A stretch of DNA of 64,000 bases from assembly GCA_021521415.1 (NCBI GenBank), contig JAIQDT010000172.1:2004501-2068500 (forward strand). Direction: 5' to 3'. The notes under the pieces were generated by a model, which saw only the letters and a list, made by a program, of their open reading frames with translations, was not told where the DNA came from and ran no database searches. Positions 10,711 through 22,124 of this stretch are shown piece by piece. The stretch comes from Bidens hawaiensis. Taxonomy: Eukaryota > Streptophyta > Magnoliopsida > Asterales > Asteraceae. The position numbers were made by a program, and so were the translations under genes. The first letter of the stretch is position 1; every line of letters starts with the position of its first letter.

Positions 10711-11437
10711 TTGGGCAAAACACAATTTGTGCCCGAAGTAACCATTATCATTACTCGAGATCAATCTTATATGTTCATTGTATGCCCGGTACATCAAAAC
10801 TTCATTTCTGTATCATCAATTACTTATTTGCCCTTGTAGAACCTGCTTGAATATTCACTTAGCATTTGCTACAACAAACAATGATAATATTGCCTTTAGT
10901 ACCTATTCATTCTTGACTTGTACCTTCTTCATACCAGTTTGTACCAACGGCAACGTTTTCCAATATACCATATCCTGTTTGTGCAGCACATTTATCAAAA
11001 TCAATATCGAGCAAACAAAAACCCTAATTCTTTGAGATTGAAAAAGTAGTTCCGAAATCTGAAAAGAATCGATGAGAAATATCCAGGTCATCTCGAACTA
11101 AATAAAAGAAATCTATCTTCAATCTTATCCACAGCCTTTTCAGATATGGAAATCATCAAATAAACAGAGTTGCCCCAAAACGAGCCAAATAACACTGTTA
11201 CATCAGATCCGGACCATTCTGACCAAATAAACATGAAATTGATGTTGGATCTCTAAACGAGTCATCAACCCAAACATCAATCCATATACTTTTCTCCAAA
11301 TCATCAAATAATTTCAAAACCCCCAAAAATAATTTCAACGAACTTCATCATTTAACGTCCATGGTGGATTCAATAGCGAAATGAATCTATTCAGCAGTTA
11401 GTCTGAACGATTCAGTAACCCAGGCTCTGATACCAAT
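10711..11437 (-). mobile_element. leader fragment of an older minus-strand LTR retrotransposon
   Basis: This is internal sequence on the minus strand just downstream of a primer-binding site. GCTCTGATACCA at 11424-11435 is, on the minus strand, TGGTATCAGAGC, complementary to the 3' end of plant initiator Met-tRNA; the LTR begins 2 bp away. I could not recognise gag in the 700 bp remaining before element A cuts it off at 10710. Small ORFs here look like chance. Confidence 0.55.
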
Positions 11438-12120
11438 TGTGAGAACCGAGCCCCGGTGCGGAAGCATGAATAATCGGTATTAACGGTGGAGCTCGGATCT
11501 AGGGTTAGGATCGAATCGTATTCGTTATTCACTCTTGAAAGATGATTGTATGGATGAAGTGTATTGGGAGAGAGTCTGATTTGATTAACAATCAATAATT
11601 GGATGAACAATTGTAATCAAAAACACAAACAAGATAAAACTGGCAGTATGATTTCATTAGTCGAATGATTCAATAAAGATGAACCACTCATACATACATT
11701 CATACATACATACATACATACACAAAAGAAATATCAGTCGCCACCAGGAGAGCTCATCCTGGAGGCGGAGACTCTCTCAAAGGGATAAAACCCTAAATCT
11801 CACACATACACAATACAGTCACTCATACTAGACAAATAAATAAAAACATATATTTATACTAGTCTAGCATGACTTGGCCTTCATGCCATCCACCATTGGT
11901 TGAGACCAAATAATATGACCCCCGTTGGTCATATCTTCCAAGGCCTAGCCCACGATTATGGTATGACCCCCGTTGGTAATATCTTCCAAGGTTTAAAGGT
12001 TTTCACCATTCTTATAAATTGGAGTTTCTACACTCTCGCCTGGAGCGCACGCTATCCAACGTATAGTCTGGGGCAGCGGGACTAGTACACGTTTTGTGGC
12101 TGAAAATTTCATTGTCTTAG
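11438..12120 (-). repeat. 5' LTR (minus strand) of the same fragment, outer end unresolved
   Basis: The LTR starts with TGTGAGAACC directly beside the PBS. A minus-strand TATA-like TATAAATATA lies at about 11850-11858. A CATA microsatellite is at 11690-11722. The tandem segment TATGACCCCCGTTGGT occurs at about 11921 and again at about 11961. I could not fix the outer TG/CA end, so 12120 is only a guess. Confidence 0.45.
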
Positions 12121-12583
12121 GCTATATGAAGGATCCTACGATTTATAGTAGACGTACCATACCACCGGTTTATAACGTTTTCATGTTATCTCACGTTTGG
12201 GGTAGATCCCGGTTTGGGCGAGTCCCTAGTTAACATCCGTATCTTTGGGCCAGTCCCTAGTTTGGGCTTGTCCCTAGTTTTTTGGGCTTGTCCCCAGTTT
12301 ATTTGGGCTTGTCCCCAGTTTGTTGGGTTTAATCCCAGTTAATATCATAAGTTATTTGCATCAGGTATCCTAAATTCAATTACAAGGATCTCAGAATGAT
12401 CAACACTTATGGTAACTTAATGGTGTTGGATATACAGCCGGAAGGGAAGTTCCCAAGGAAACTCCAATGATATATGACAATTATACCCAGTTTGTCAAAT
12501 CTCATCTATTTTGCAGGAAGTTTGATTTCAAAGGCAAAATGACAGCTGTGATCTTATCACAACCGCCATTTTGGGGGCAATTG
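12121..12583 (+). mobile_element. 3' internal end of a + strand Tat-type gypsy copy, with short tandem repeats
   Basis: Positions 12225-12345 contain about six imperfect copies of a roughly 20-bp unit with GGGCTTGTCCCTAGTTT. From about 12360 to 12583 the sequence leads to the purine-rich TTTTGGGGGCAAT immediately before an LTR starting TGTTAGTGCACGG. No coding sequence is recognisable. Confidence 0.5.
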
Positions 12584-13237
12584 TTAGTGCACGGAAATTT
12601 GACACTGTGGATATGTTATCCTGGCATATAATCTGGATCAATTATCCTTAGAATATGTTGCAGATCCTGTCAGGTTCAATGATCCTCAGTACTTATTATT
12701 TATTAACGATTTTCCTTTGTTATATTGATAATTTTGGTAGGTACACCGGCTAATGACCAAGTCCAACCTATATTTTCGCAATCAAATCAATAAACCGGGT
12801 GGATAATGAAGGAAACAGCTACAATGAAGGAAATGCTTGATTGAAGGCTAAAAATTAGGAGAATTAGTTATTCTATATCATGTATATATAGAAGCTTGAT
12901 CAGCTAGGTTTAGACACAAGATCACAACACATCATACACGACTTATAGACTTTTCTCTTAATTCTCGAGTAGACACACACACTTAGATTCGTTGTATTCG
13001 CTGATCATAGCTTCCAACCCTTGTAACACCCTTTTTTGGTTAATAAAAGTGGTGATAGATGATTTGTCGTCACCCGGGGTTTTTGTGCCGGCGATCCGAC
13101 CAAGATCAAGGGCTTTTCCTTGTAACAAATACTTGTGTTCATCATTATTTCGTTTTCATATTCCCTGTTATCATTGTAGCACTAAACCTCACATAACAGA
13201 TTTGGATACATTATCCTTAGCAGATTTTTATCCAAAA
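12584..13237 (+). repeat. Tat-family 3' LTR, + orientation
   Basis: It starts TGTTAGTGCACGG and ends near TATCCAAAAC (about 654 bp). Its second half (about 12970-13237) matches the reverse complement of 16822-17100, including GTCGTCACCCGGGG and TCAAGGGCTTTTCCT, so both are LTRs of one family in opposite orientation. A TATA-like TATATATAG is near 12884. The first 7 bases also match the copia LTR start, which I take as coincidence in a short terminus. Confidence 0.8.
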
Positions 13238-13239
13238 CG

Positions 13240-14117
13240 GCTTCTCTCTGCTTGGGGTTCACTTATATTCCCCTTTTGGTCACTATGTATCCAAGACACT
13301 TCCCAACTCTAACACCAAAATGGCTTTTTGACAGGTTCAACTTCATATTGTACTGATCCAGGATATTGAATGCTTCTTCAATATCTCTGAGATGATCCTC
13401 AGCTTTCTTCGACTTCACTACCATGTCATCTATGTAGACTTCCATAGTTTTTCCTAACTGTTCCTTGAACATCATGTTAACCAATCTTTGATATGTTTCC
13501 CCTGCATTTCTTAGTCCGAACGGCATATCAATATAGCAATATATGCCGGTAGGAGTCATGAAAGCTGTATCCTCCTGATCAGATGGTTCCATTTGAACTT
13601 ATTGAAATCCAGAGGAATCATCCATAAAGGTAAGCATCTCATGTTCTTCCGTTGCATCCACCATGGAGTCTATATGTGGTAACGATAAAGGATCCTTGGG
13701 GCATGCCTTGTTTAAATCGGTGAAATCGACACACACCCTCCACTTTCCATTCTTTTTAAAAACAACAACCACATTAGCCAACCATCTAGGATACTTAACC
13801 TCTCTGATCATACCGGCCTTAAGATGTTTTTCAACTTCATCTTGTATGATCGAGTTCCTCTCAGGAGCGAATTTCCTTCGCTTTTGGTGGACGGGTTTAA
13901 TAGAATAATCAAGGCCCAACCTGTGAGTAATTACCTCCTTAGAAATACCTGTCATGTCTGAAATTCTGAAGGAAAATGTGGATTTTCTTCGCTTTAGGAA
14001 GGATACTATATCCTCCTCTATCCCATTAGGGATACTGGATCCTCGGAACACCTTCACGTCTGGATCTTCATGGTTCAAGGATGCTTCTTTTATGTCTCGC
14101 TCCCGAGCTTCCAGCAC
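13240..14117 (-). pseudogene. Tat-type gypsy reverse transcriptase, partial
   Basis: The RT fingers and palm region is present: CVDFTDLNKACPKD at about 13700 and YIDDMVVKS (YxDD type) at about 13420, with MPFGLRNAGETYQRL between them. A frame break at about 13595-13600 separates the two halves. Downstream coding stops at about 13240, soon after the VNPKQ-type motif that normally precedes the RT connection domain. RNase H and integrase are absent. Confidence 0.88.
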
Positions 14118-14255
14118 GTCCGTAGGATGTTGCTGTGGTTGCTATGCTATCTTCTGTTTAGATGTTGCTTTCAAGGATGAAGAATAATAATTCTTTGCTT
14201 CCACCTGATCACCATCTATCCTTACTACTCCCCATGGAGTCGTTAGTTTGATACA

Positions 14256-15304
14256 CTAATGGTACGTAGAGGCTACAGCCTTCATCCCAAGTATCCAAGG
14301 CCTGCCAAGGATAACATTGCAACAAGAAAGATTGTCAATAAAACAAAAATTTTGATAAGGGTTTAACCCTTCAATGTATATTGGGAGTTTGATGTCCCCC
14401 AATGTTTTCTTGGTTTCACCACTGAAACCCACTAGCACCGACGTTCCTGGGATAATTTCCGAGTCTGGAATGTTCATTTTCTACAGCACGTCATCTGGAT
14501 GATGTTGACCAAGCTTCCACCGTCAACTAGGATCCTGCGTACATAGTGGTTTGCAATAAACAGGGTTACAATCAAACCGTCATGGTGAGGATCCAGGATG
14601 CTTGAGTTATTCTCTTCATCAATGAAGATCCTTTTGTCAGTCGTCAACGTAGTGGATATGATTGGTTGTTCCCCGTTCTCCAATTTGGTTTCTTTGGCGA
14701 GTCTCTTTGCTGCGGAGTATGTAGTACCATATATATCTAAGCCACCAGAGATGAAGTTGATTACTTGTGCTTCTGGTGGAGGCGGAGTTGCTTTTTGTGG
14801 AAGCTCCTCAGGATCCTGGATCCTAGACTTCTTTATTCCCAAGAGCTCTTTGAAGTGGCCCTTGCTTAGGAGGTATCCAATATCTCTCCTTAAACCAATA
14901 CAATCGTCAATCTGATGGCCGAAGTCCTCATGGAACGCACACCATTTGGACTTGTCCTTGTAGGATGTTGTTTTCTCATTTCTCCAAGGCCACCTTGCCT
15001 TCTCACCTAGATCCTTCATAGCCCAAATTAAACCATGAGTATCCACTGAGAAGCAATATTCTGAGATGCTCGGGTAATCTTCATTGTTATCATCTCCTTT
15101 TTCAACAGCTCTGACATTTTGATTGTTAAATTTAGAGTAGGGCATCGAGTTGTTGTTATTGAATGAGGATCCTTGTTTCTTGTCGGGAGATTCTTTCTTT
15201 GTTTGAACCCCTAACCGATCCTGGATCCTCTTGTCATTCTCTAACCGTATGAATCTGAGCGCCCTGTTTCTGACTTCATCTAGAGTCCTGCATGGAGTCA
15301 TCAC
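14256..15304 (-). pseudogene. Tat-type gypsy gag C-terminus and protease
   Basis: From the minus-strand start, a gag C-terminal part includes WCAFHEDFGHQIDDC (a CCHC-like pattern, about 14910-14950). A retropepsin follows, with active site ILVDGGS in place of the common DTG/DSG (about 14525) and VILGRPWI (about 14290). A frame shift lies at about 14474-14480, just after the active-site strand. The LVDGGS form occurs in many Tat elements, so it is not by itself a defect. Confidence 0.8.
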
Positions 15305-15384
15305 AAGATCATCATAAAAGGGGGGCCCCTCTGAAGTCGCATCTTGAATGCTTCAACAGCAGTAGCCATATCAAGATTAGGAAT

Positions 15385-16736
15385 TTATAGGGCTTCCCTG
15401 CCAAACCTTGTAACGAAATCCCCAAGGGATTCATCATAAGGCTGGACAACTCGGTATAAATCACTAGTTAACTTTTCAAATTTCCTACTACAAGAAAACT
15501 GACTGTTGAACAAGTTAACTAAATGCGAAAATGAAGTAACAGAGTAAGGTGGAAGACTTAGTAGCCATTTAAGTGCAGATCCTATTAGCGTGGATCCAAA
15601 ACCCTTGAATAGACAAGCCTCCTTGAGTTTTTCAGGGATTGGGTTTATCTCCATCCTTTCCCTGTATTGAGCCACATGCTCTTCGGGATCATTTGTTCCA
15701 TCGTACACCTTTATGTTGGGGGTATGAAATCTCTTTGGGATTTCAACATCACAAATAGGTTGAGCAAATCTAGACAACTTATGGCTCCCTTCTAGTATTT
15801 CAGGGATCAGTCGGACCAACCATGGCACACTGGATATCATATCCTTAAGCTTCTGCAATTCCATAGCCATAGCTTGGTTGATACCCGCACCCTGCATAGA
15901 ACCAAGATTAGCATATAAGAATGTAGGATTATATGAGTTACCTCTTTATTGCGTGAATGTCGGAATCCCAGAACAATAGCTGAGGTAAGAAGCATCTGCT
16001 ATAGGAGTTGGTCCACTAGAAGCTATGGTCTGCATGGGGATTATATCTCCTTCATGGACCTCGGAGGACCATTGACGTTGAACTTCAAAGGATCCTTGAT
16101 TCTGGAAGAAGGATCCTTGAGGCTGAGAGCTGTAGGATCCTTGGTGATACAACCCAAAGGATCCTGGTTGAAGGATCGAGGAACCATGGATCTGCTGACC
16201 CATTGACACTGAATTAAAGATGGATGATCCTTGCTGAAAGGTCGAGGATCCTTGAACCTGCTGACCCATGGACCCCGAATTCAGGATAAATGACCCTTGC
16301 TGAAAAATTGAGGGTCCTTGTACCTGCTGGCCAATTGACCCCGGATTAAGGATGGATGATCCTTGAGTAAGTTGAGCCAAGGATCCCGGAGTGGTAAAAT
16401 CCAGCATCCTAGGCACTAATGGAGTCTGATCCTCCGCTGGCCTCTTGTCCTCTTTAGGTCTTCTATCTCCCGAAGGATCCTCTGGTTAGTCTTGTTTTGC
16501 AACTCTATGTATGCTTTAACCTGTGAAAACATAGCAGAAAAATCATTGTTAGTATTAACCACCGAAGTGGCAACAACAGTTTTCGAGCTCTGGAAGACTG
16601 GTAGTTGCGTCTTGTTTCCAGTAGTAGTAGCCCTTGGTGCTCCCGTAATTGGAGGAGGCATCGGTGGTAAGGTTCCCGATGAGAGAGAAACCGAAAATGG
16701 CATGGAGGTTGAAGCAGAAGATTGTTGAGAGGCCAT
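15385..16736 (-). pseudogene. Tat-type gypsy gag
   Basis: A Met-start ORF from 16736 leads into a Ser/Thr-rich N-terminus. A Gln/Gly/Ser-rich repeat follows (about 15990-16400), in which QGSS-type motifs recur because GGATCCTTG recurs in the DNA. The retrotransposon gag core comes next (about 15390-15770) with YDGTNDPEEHV, ALKWLLSLPP and LGDFVTRF. Frames break near 16416 and 15900. In this family gag builds the particle. Confidence 0.82.
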
Positions 16737-16821
16737 TGATGGCGATATGGGTATGAAAAGTTGAATATTGATAAGAATAATATAGATTATAGCACCAATT
16801 GCCTCACGGTGGGCACCAAAT

Positions 16822-17123
16822 TGTTTTGGTCAAAAATCTACTAAGGATAATGTAACCAAATTCGTTTGGTGAGGATTAGTGCTAATTTGATAAGAACGAT
16901 GATAAATCAGTTGCAAACACAAACACGAGGATTTGTTGCGAGGAAAAGCCCTTGATCTTGTCGGATCGACGACACAAAAACCCCGGGTGACGACAAATCA
17001 AGAATCACCTCTTTATTAATCAAAAAATTTGGTTACAAGGTTGGAGATTATGATCAATGAATACAATGATATCTAAGTGTGTGTTTTTTGCAAAAGAGAA
17101 TGTCAAATTTCCATGCCCTAACA
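16822..17123 (-). repeat. Tat-family 5' LTR, minus orientation, internally shortened
   Basis: The + strand reads TGTTTTGG to CCCTAACA (302 bp). Compared with the 654-bp + copy at 12584, the first about 20 bases and the last about 260 match, but the middle is missing: the sequence passes from GGAAATTTGACA almost directly to TTCTCTT. The U3 promoter part is therefore largely lost. A PBS-like tract lies adjacent at 16802-16819. Confidence 0.75.
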
Positions 17124-18737
17124 GAATTGTAGATGTAAATTATAGTGACACATATATATAAAAAGGAGTAATGTCGCAAAGATCGACAAGTTTGACATAT
17201 CTGTGCCTATGTGTTATTAATATCTTGCTTACCTTATAATTTAATTACGATATTAATAATTCCATTCTTGTATGTAATTCAGATGTCGAACGAGCACAAT
17301 CACGAAAACGAGCATAATCACAAAAACGGGCATAATCATGAAATTTTCAATCAAGAAAGTCGTCTGAATATGAATGCTATTGAAAATATGATAGCTCAAA
17401 AATCACTGAAGCAATTCCTTTAATTGCTGATGCTATTAAGCAACCCGTTTCTATAATTAGGCATAAGACCGAGAGTAATAAACAAAAGTCTAACACTAAG
17501 GCTAGTAACAGTGTGAATGGAGGAAATAGAAACCCATTGCCCAAAATGTTAAAAGTTCATGGTTGTACTTACAAAGATTTCTTGGCCTGTAAGCCAACCG
17601 AATTCTCTGGAAATGAAGGATCTATTGATGCACTACGTTGGTTAGAAAAGACAGAAGCTATCATAAGAATCAGTAAATCTGCTGAAGAAGATAAAATATT
17701 ATATGCTTCATATCTTTTCATTAATGAATCAATTGAATGGTGGAACACAATCCTTCAGTCAAAGGGAAGCAACATACGTAGGAAGAATTTAAAGAAATAG
17801 TAGAAAGAAAATTTTGTCCTCCTCATGAAAGAGAAAAGATTTCTACTCTGTTTTTAAACCACGGGATGGAAGGTGTGAAGTGTCGTGAGTATACGACAAA
17901 ATTCTTCGAATATGCTAGAATGGTATCGGCTTTGGCTTCACCAGAATCAATGCTAATTTCTTGTTATATTTAGGGATTAGTAAATGAAATCCGCGATCTG
18001 GTAAAGTCAGCTAGACCTCAGTCTATTGAAGAAACGGTTGAGCTAACTAATACCATGACAGACGAATTAATCCGAACTCAGGAAGAAAACAAAAAGAAAG
18101 ATCTAGCCTAGAAGATTACCCAAGAATTTTGGAAGAAAGGAACATGGAAATCTTATACTCATCCTATCTGTAGAATTTGCAGAAAGTGGCATTCGGGGAG
18201 ATGCGCTTTTAAGAAAACTAAGTATTGCAGTTATTACAAAATGGCTGGACATACGGATGAAGAAAAGAAAGCCATGTTTGCTACAACTGCGGAGAACCTG
18301 GACACATCCGTTATGAATGTCCAAAGCTAATAAAGGTGTCTGACAACAAAGCCAAGAACATAGATGGACCTAAGAAGACTGCACGAGCTTTTCAGCAAAC
18401 TGCACAAGCAACAATGATTCCAGACGTCTTTGCGGGTATTTTTCTTATTAATAACGTTTACGCTAAAGGATTTTTGATTCTGGAGCAAATCAAAGTTTTA
18501 CAAACACAAAGTTTTGCCAAGCCCTAAATCAACCATTAATCAAACTTAATCGAGTCTGCATCGTAGAAATGACTGATGGAAATTCCATTCATATTCACGA
18601 ACTACCTCAAGAAGAAAACATAAACTTACTGGGCCACAAGTTTAGAGCAAATTTACTCCCAATGAATCTGGCTGGATTCGATGTCATATTAGGAATGGAC
18701 TGGTTTGCATTCAATCATGCTCGAATCCTATGAAATA
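17124..18737 (+). pseudogene. Ty3/gypsy gag and protease remnant, + strand
   Basis: The frame starts at MSNEHNHENE (17283) with a His/Asn/Glu-rich repeat. A gag core follows (17540-18000) with FSGNEGSIDALRWLEKTE and WWNTI. Two zinc-binding stretches follow, one near 18170-18250 and a knuckle CX2CGEPGHX4C at about 18274-18320. The protease tail contains VILGMDW near 18690. Many stops and frame shifts occur. The sequence stops at about 18737 and passes without an LTR into copia gag. Positions 17124-17282 are leader-like and noncoding. A gypsy pol tail at 35482-35686 could belong to the same element, but that is not shown. Confidence 0.75.
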
Positions 18738-19366
18738 CTAATTCTGATGAAGATTATGATCAAGTAGACCCTGATGATTTGGATCTTATGGATCTTAAAT
18801 GGAACATGGCGATGATCGTGAGAAAAGTGAAGAAGTTTATGCAAAGAACTGGTAAAGATTTACCTGCATTGAACAAGAAGATTGGGTTTGATAAGCTAAA
18901 AGTCAAGTGTTTCAATTGTCAAGAATTTGGTCATTCGCGAAAGTGTAATAATGCTGATAAACCATCTGGTGGTAAACCGTCTGCTTCGGAATCACAAGCC
19001 TTACTTTCTTCCGTTGATGGAACTAATTGGTCTCAACGTTTATTATGCAACGAGAATCAAGCAAATTGGCTATGTTTGAGACACATGAAAGGTTTCAAGA
19101 TGCAAGTGGGAATGAACTATCATCTGAAATTGACACTGATTCAGACTCTGATGATTCTTGTTGTATGCAGCCAACTACATTTGCATGCATGGCTAAGATC
19201 GATGAGGTTAGTCCTTATTCTTCTAACTTTGTTAATTGTCTGCTAATGTGCCTTGTGTTACTTGTGAGACAAACAAGACTAAGTTAGAAACTTTGAAAGC
19301 CCATAATGACAGTTTGGTAAAGAAATTGCTTCACTTGAGGACACTTATAGACAATCATTAGAATCT
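18738..19366 (+). pseudogene. copia element C gag, upstream part
   Basis: Copia gag sequence with the zinc knuckle CFNCQEFGHS (about 18910-18950; its last cysteine follows a short indel), an acidic DTDSDSDDSC stretch and the beginning of the coiled-coil region (CETNKTKLETLKAHND, about 19260-19310). This covers gag upstream of what the window contains for element A. Stops and shifts are present. It is cut at 19366 by element B; AATCT at 19362-19366 is the left target duplication. Confidence 0.78.
19362..19366. repeat. target-site duplication AATCT, left of element B
   Basis: AATCT precedes TGTTGGATCC here and is repeated at 23540-23544 after CACTAACA. The copia gag coding sequence continues across the pair. 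Confidence 0.9.
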
Positions 19367-19875
19367 TGTTGGATCCCGGATTAACAGTCAATCGATAACA
19401 ATAAACAGATCTCAGATATGAAACTATCCGATTACCACTATTAACGATCTAGTTCATAGTTTACCTTGATTTAATGTTATGTATGTGTATATATTATCAA
19501 TAGATTAAACGAATAATGTTAAGGTGAAGCTTGAGAGAGAGCAATTACTGAAAACTTTTCTCTCCAAAACCTCTTTTACAAAATGAACAGTAGTTCACTA
19601 TATATAGAAGGCGACTTGGTTCGCTAACATCCCCTAGCGAACCAGCTTCCCCTTCGTTACATAAATTATCATAGCGAACCACCCCCTGATTCGTTAACAT
19701 CCCCTAACGAATCAGGAGGGAATACATTATAATATCATAGTTCGCTAACATCCCTAGCGAACTAGACTTAACCTTAACGAACTAGTCAATAATAAACATA
19801 AAATATTACATTAATTAATGAATAAAACATTAACGATAAATACAAAGACTCTAGACGCAAAACCGTGCACTAACA
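19367..19875 (-). repeat. element B 3' LTR
   Basis: It runs from TGTTGGATCC to GTGCACTAACA on the + strand (509 bp). It is nearly identical to 23039-23539 apart from a few substitutions and an 8-bp length difference near the outer end. The triple hairpin is at 19616-19646, 19685-19717 and 19737-19763; the TATA box reads CTATATATAG at about 19598-19607. The adjacent PPT is the complement of CCTCTCGTCTT at 19881-19891. Confidence 0.92.
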
Positions 19876-19909
19876 GACACCCTCTCGTCTTGAGGTCTTT
19901 TTCTTTAAC

Positions 19910-22124
19910 TTATTTGAAGCGCTTGGACTGCCAATCTCTGCAACTATGAATTCCATGTTCATGACACACACGAACGACTCGTTGGAATTGCATAGCCAGG
20001 TCGTAATCTTCTTGGCGTTCAAACAAAATCTGCTTCCTGTGTAGCACGTCGTTGCCTGTCTCTGATAAATTAACCAACCACATTGGGTCGATTATCTTGA
20101 GGAGCTTAGTCTGCAGTCCTCGACCACGAACAATAACGGCCTCGCCAGTACGATTGTCATAGTACCAACGGTTGAAAGACAGATAAATATCTTGAGGCAT
20201 TTTCTTCACAAGAACCTTTTTCATCGTCTTTGGCGACTTCACTTTCAAGACAAGTTTCTTCCAGCCGGTCCTTGGATCAATCTCATTAATGCGCTTACGT
20301 CTTGGGACCTGGTGTTTGAAGAATTTGAAGCCATGATTGACCTCGAACAGTAAGTGTTGATGAAACCACTCAGCCGTTCGGTGACCCCTACGATTGATAA
20401 ATGGACGTCTCGCGAGGGTACGTACATCCCAACGCGGTAGAGTTAAAACATCCATTATCCTCTCGTAATACTGGACACCCTTTTCCCACTTTACTATACA
20501 TACCTTAAGGTCATAGTCATAATCCCATGAAACAATATCACCGTGTACCTTTGAAACAGTCTTGAAGGTAGTCACCTGATTAGCCTCAATCCAAGCAGCA
20601 GCAGTATCTTTTCTTTCTTGATCTACATAACGATAAGCACTGATAATTTTACCCACTTTCTGACGTTTGAACCATCTTTCTACGTCCTCAGCAGTCACTT
20701 CTTTGAGTGAAGGAACTGTTCGCTGCACAACCTTTTCCAGGTCATCCTCAGTCTCTTTAATTACTTCTTCATGAAATACCGGAGCACCTTGATCAACGTT
20801 TGCGTGTTGGTACAAGTCCGGGTACTCTTCAGCTGTAACATCCTCCATCTCAATCTCTTCATCCTCATAAATAAAGTTCGTGTTCATAAATATCGGATCA
20901 ACTTCCAATTCTTCCTCAGTTATCACTTCGACATCGGGCTCAGTCTCTAAAGCAGTCAACTTATCGTCATTCAGCCCAAGCAAAATCGAAATCTTCTCTC
21001 GTGTCAAGGATCTAATCACAAACCCACCAGCCTCTATCTCATCTCTGTTTACCACACTACAAACTACCCCTGATCCATCAACAAATACCACTGTGTTAGC
21101 TGCAATCATTTCAATTGGCTTGGCAGCTGTTGGATCTTGATAAATAATTATCTGCTTGCTCGAATCATCACCGCCACTAACATCTGCACCAGAGGATGAA
21201 CCATGTGATTGTTTAGGGTCACCTCCTGCATCAGACTCGTCAGGATCATCATCGTTATTCTTAAGTTTCTTGAGGGCATCTTCATTACAAGTTAATTGTA
21301 AAATCAACTCTTCTTGTTCTTTTAATTTCACCCCCTGAGACTCAACAATCATACGTAACGACTTAGTCTCTTTTTGACAAAAAGAAATATAACTTATCAT
21401 TCGTCTTTGATTCTCCATGAGTCGTTCTTGAGTTTGACGGTCAGCTGCCATTTGATTTTCATATAGATGTAGCAGATTTAACAGCATTTCAGTTTGACGA
21501 CCTGGTGGCAAGTTGTATACGGATGGATGAACAGGTCCTTGAGGCCGAGTAATTCTCATGAAAGAGACATCACTAGGCGGAGGTGGAGGAAGAGTAGTTG
21601 TTGGCGGAGGAGGAGGTCTCATTGATGTAGTAGAAGATACTGTAGAAAATGCAGCAGGAGGTCTCGGTATCTCGGTTAACGCCATTTGAGGAATAAGACC
21701 GAGCCTCTCGTGTGACACCATCGTCGTCGTCAAGGTGAGCATTGGAGTGCTAGTAGTTAGCGGCACCGCCGAGCTTTGAGAAGTTGATTGACGTGGTGGT
21801 GGAGTTCCAATAATTATCCCAGCCCCAGCAGACACGCGGGGCTTCTTTGATGGTTCACAGTAGCTACAGGTTTACCCTTTCTTTTTCTTTCCAGCTGAGC
21901 TTTCATGGTGGCAGCTAGAGCAACATCGACTGCATCCTGTTGTTCTTTAAGAGCACGTTCACCAGCTTCACCATCACCATCACCATCATCATCTCCACCA
22001 TCATTGTTCCCACCTTCTCCCCCTTCACGCTCGGAATCCGAATTATCATGGATCCAGCGCTCATTAGGAGGACATACGTAATCCGGATTGATTATATGAC
22101 CAATCATCCGTTTATCCTGTGGCT
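19910..22124 (-). CDS. third ORF of element B (N-terminally truncated), longest intact copy
   Basis: A 641-residue frame is open from 21835 to 19910. An overlapping frame (22107-21814) supplies the preceding acidic segment through an apparent one-base deletion near 21855. Residues about 1-100 are Ser/Thr/Pro-rich. Residues about 105-200 look coiled-coil. Then come a conserved region with PTAAKPIEMIAANTVVFVDG, an acidic segment, and a basic C-terminal domain of about 250 residues (RWFKRQKVGKIISAYRYVD, RTAEWFHQHLLFEVNHGFKF, EIDPRTGWKKLVLKV). The N-terminal region present in copies A and C is deleted. No signal peptide or membrane helix is seen. Function unknown. Protein similarity to copies A and C exceeds what the diverged DNA suggests, which implies past selection on the protein. 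Confidence 0.7.

Larger units (their letters stand above)
13238..17123 (-). mobile_element. Tat-type Ty3/gypsy element, minus strand, truncated in RT
   Basis: On the minus strand the order is LTR (17123-16822), PBS-like TGGTGCCCACCGTGAGGC (16819-16802), gag, protease and the first part of RT, ending abruptly at about 13238 where it meets a + oriented LTR of the same family. RNase H, integrase and its own 3' LTR are missing. RT motifs (DFTDLNKACPKD, YIDDMVVKS) are typical of the Tat/Ogre branch. Frames are broken throughout. Confidence 0.85.

Noticed and set aside
11424..11435. Possible tRNA gene fragments (GCTCTGATACCA here and at 23025)
   Set aside because: Only the 12-13 bases complementary to the tRNA-iMet 3' end are present, next to LTR boundaries; they are primer-binding sites.
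12584..12596. Identical first bases (TGTTAGTGCACGG) of the Tat LTR and the copia LTRs as evidence of kinship
   Set aside because: Similarity stops after about 15 bases. The LTR interiors, PPTs and primer sites differ. It is noted as curious but too short to interpret.
15949..16728. Open frames on the + strand opposite the Tat gag
   Set aside because: They are antisense to the Gln/Gly/Ser-rich gag repeat and show no independent features.
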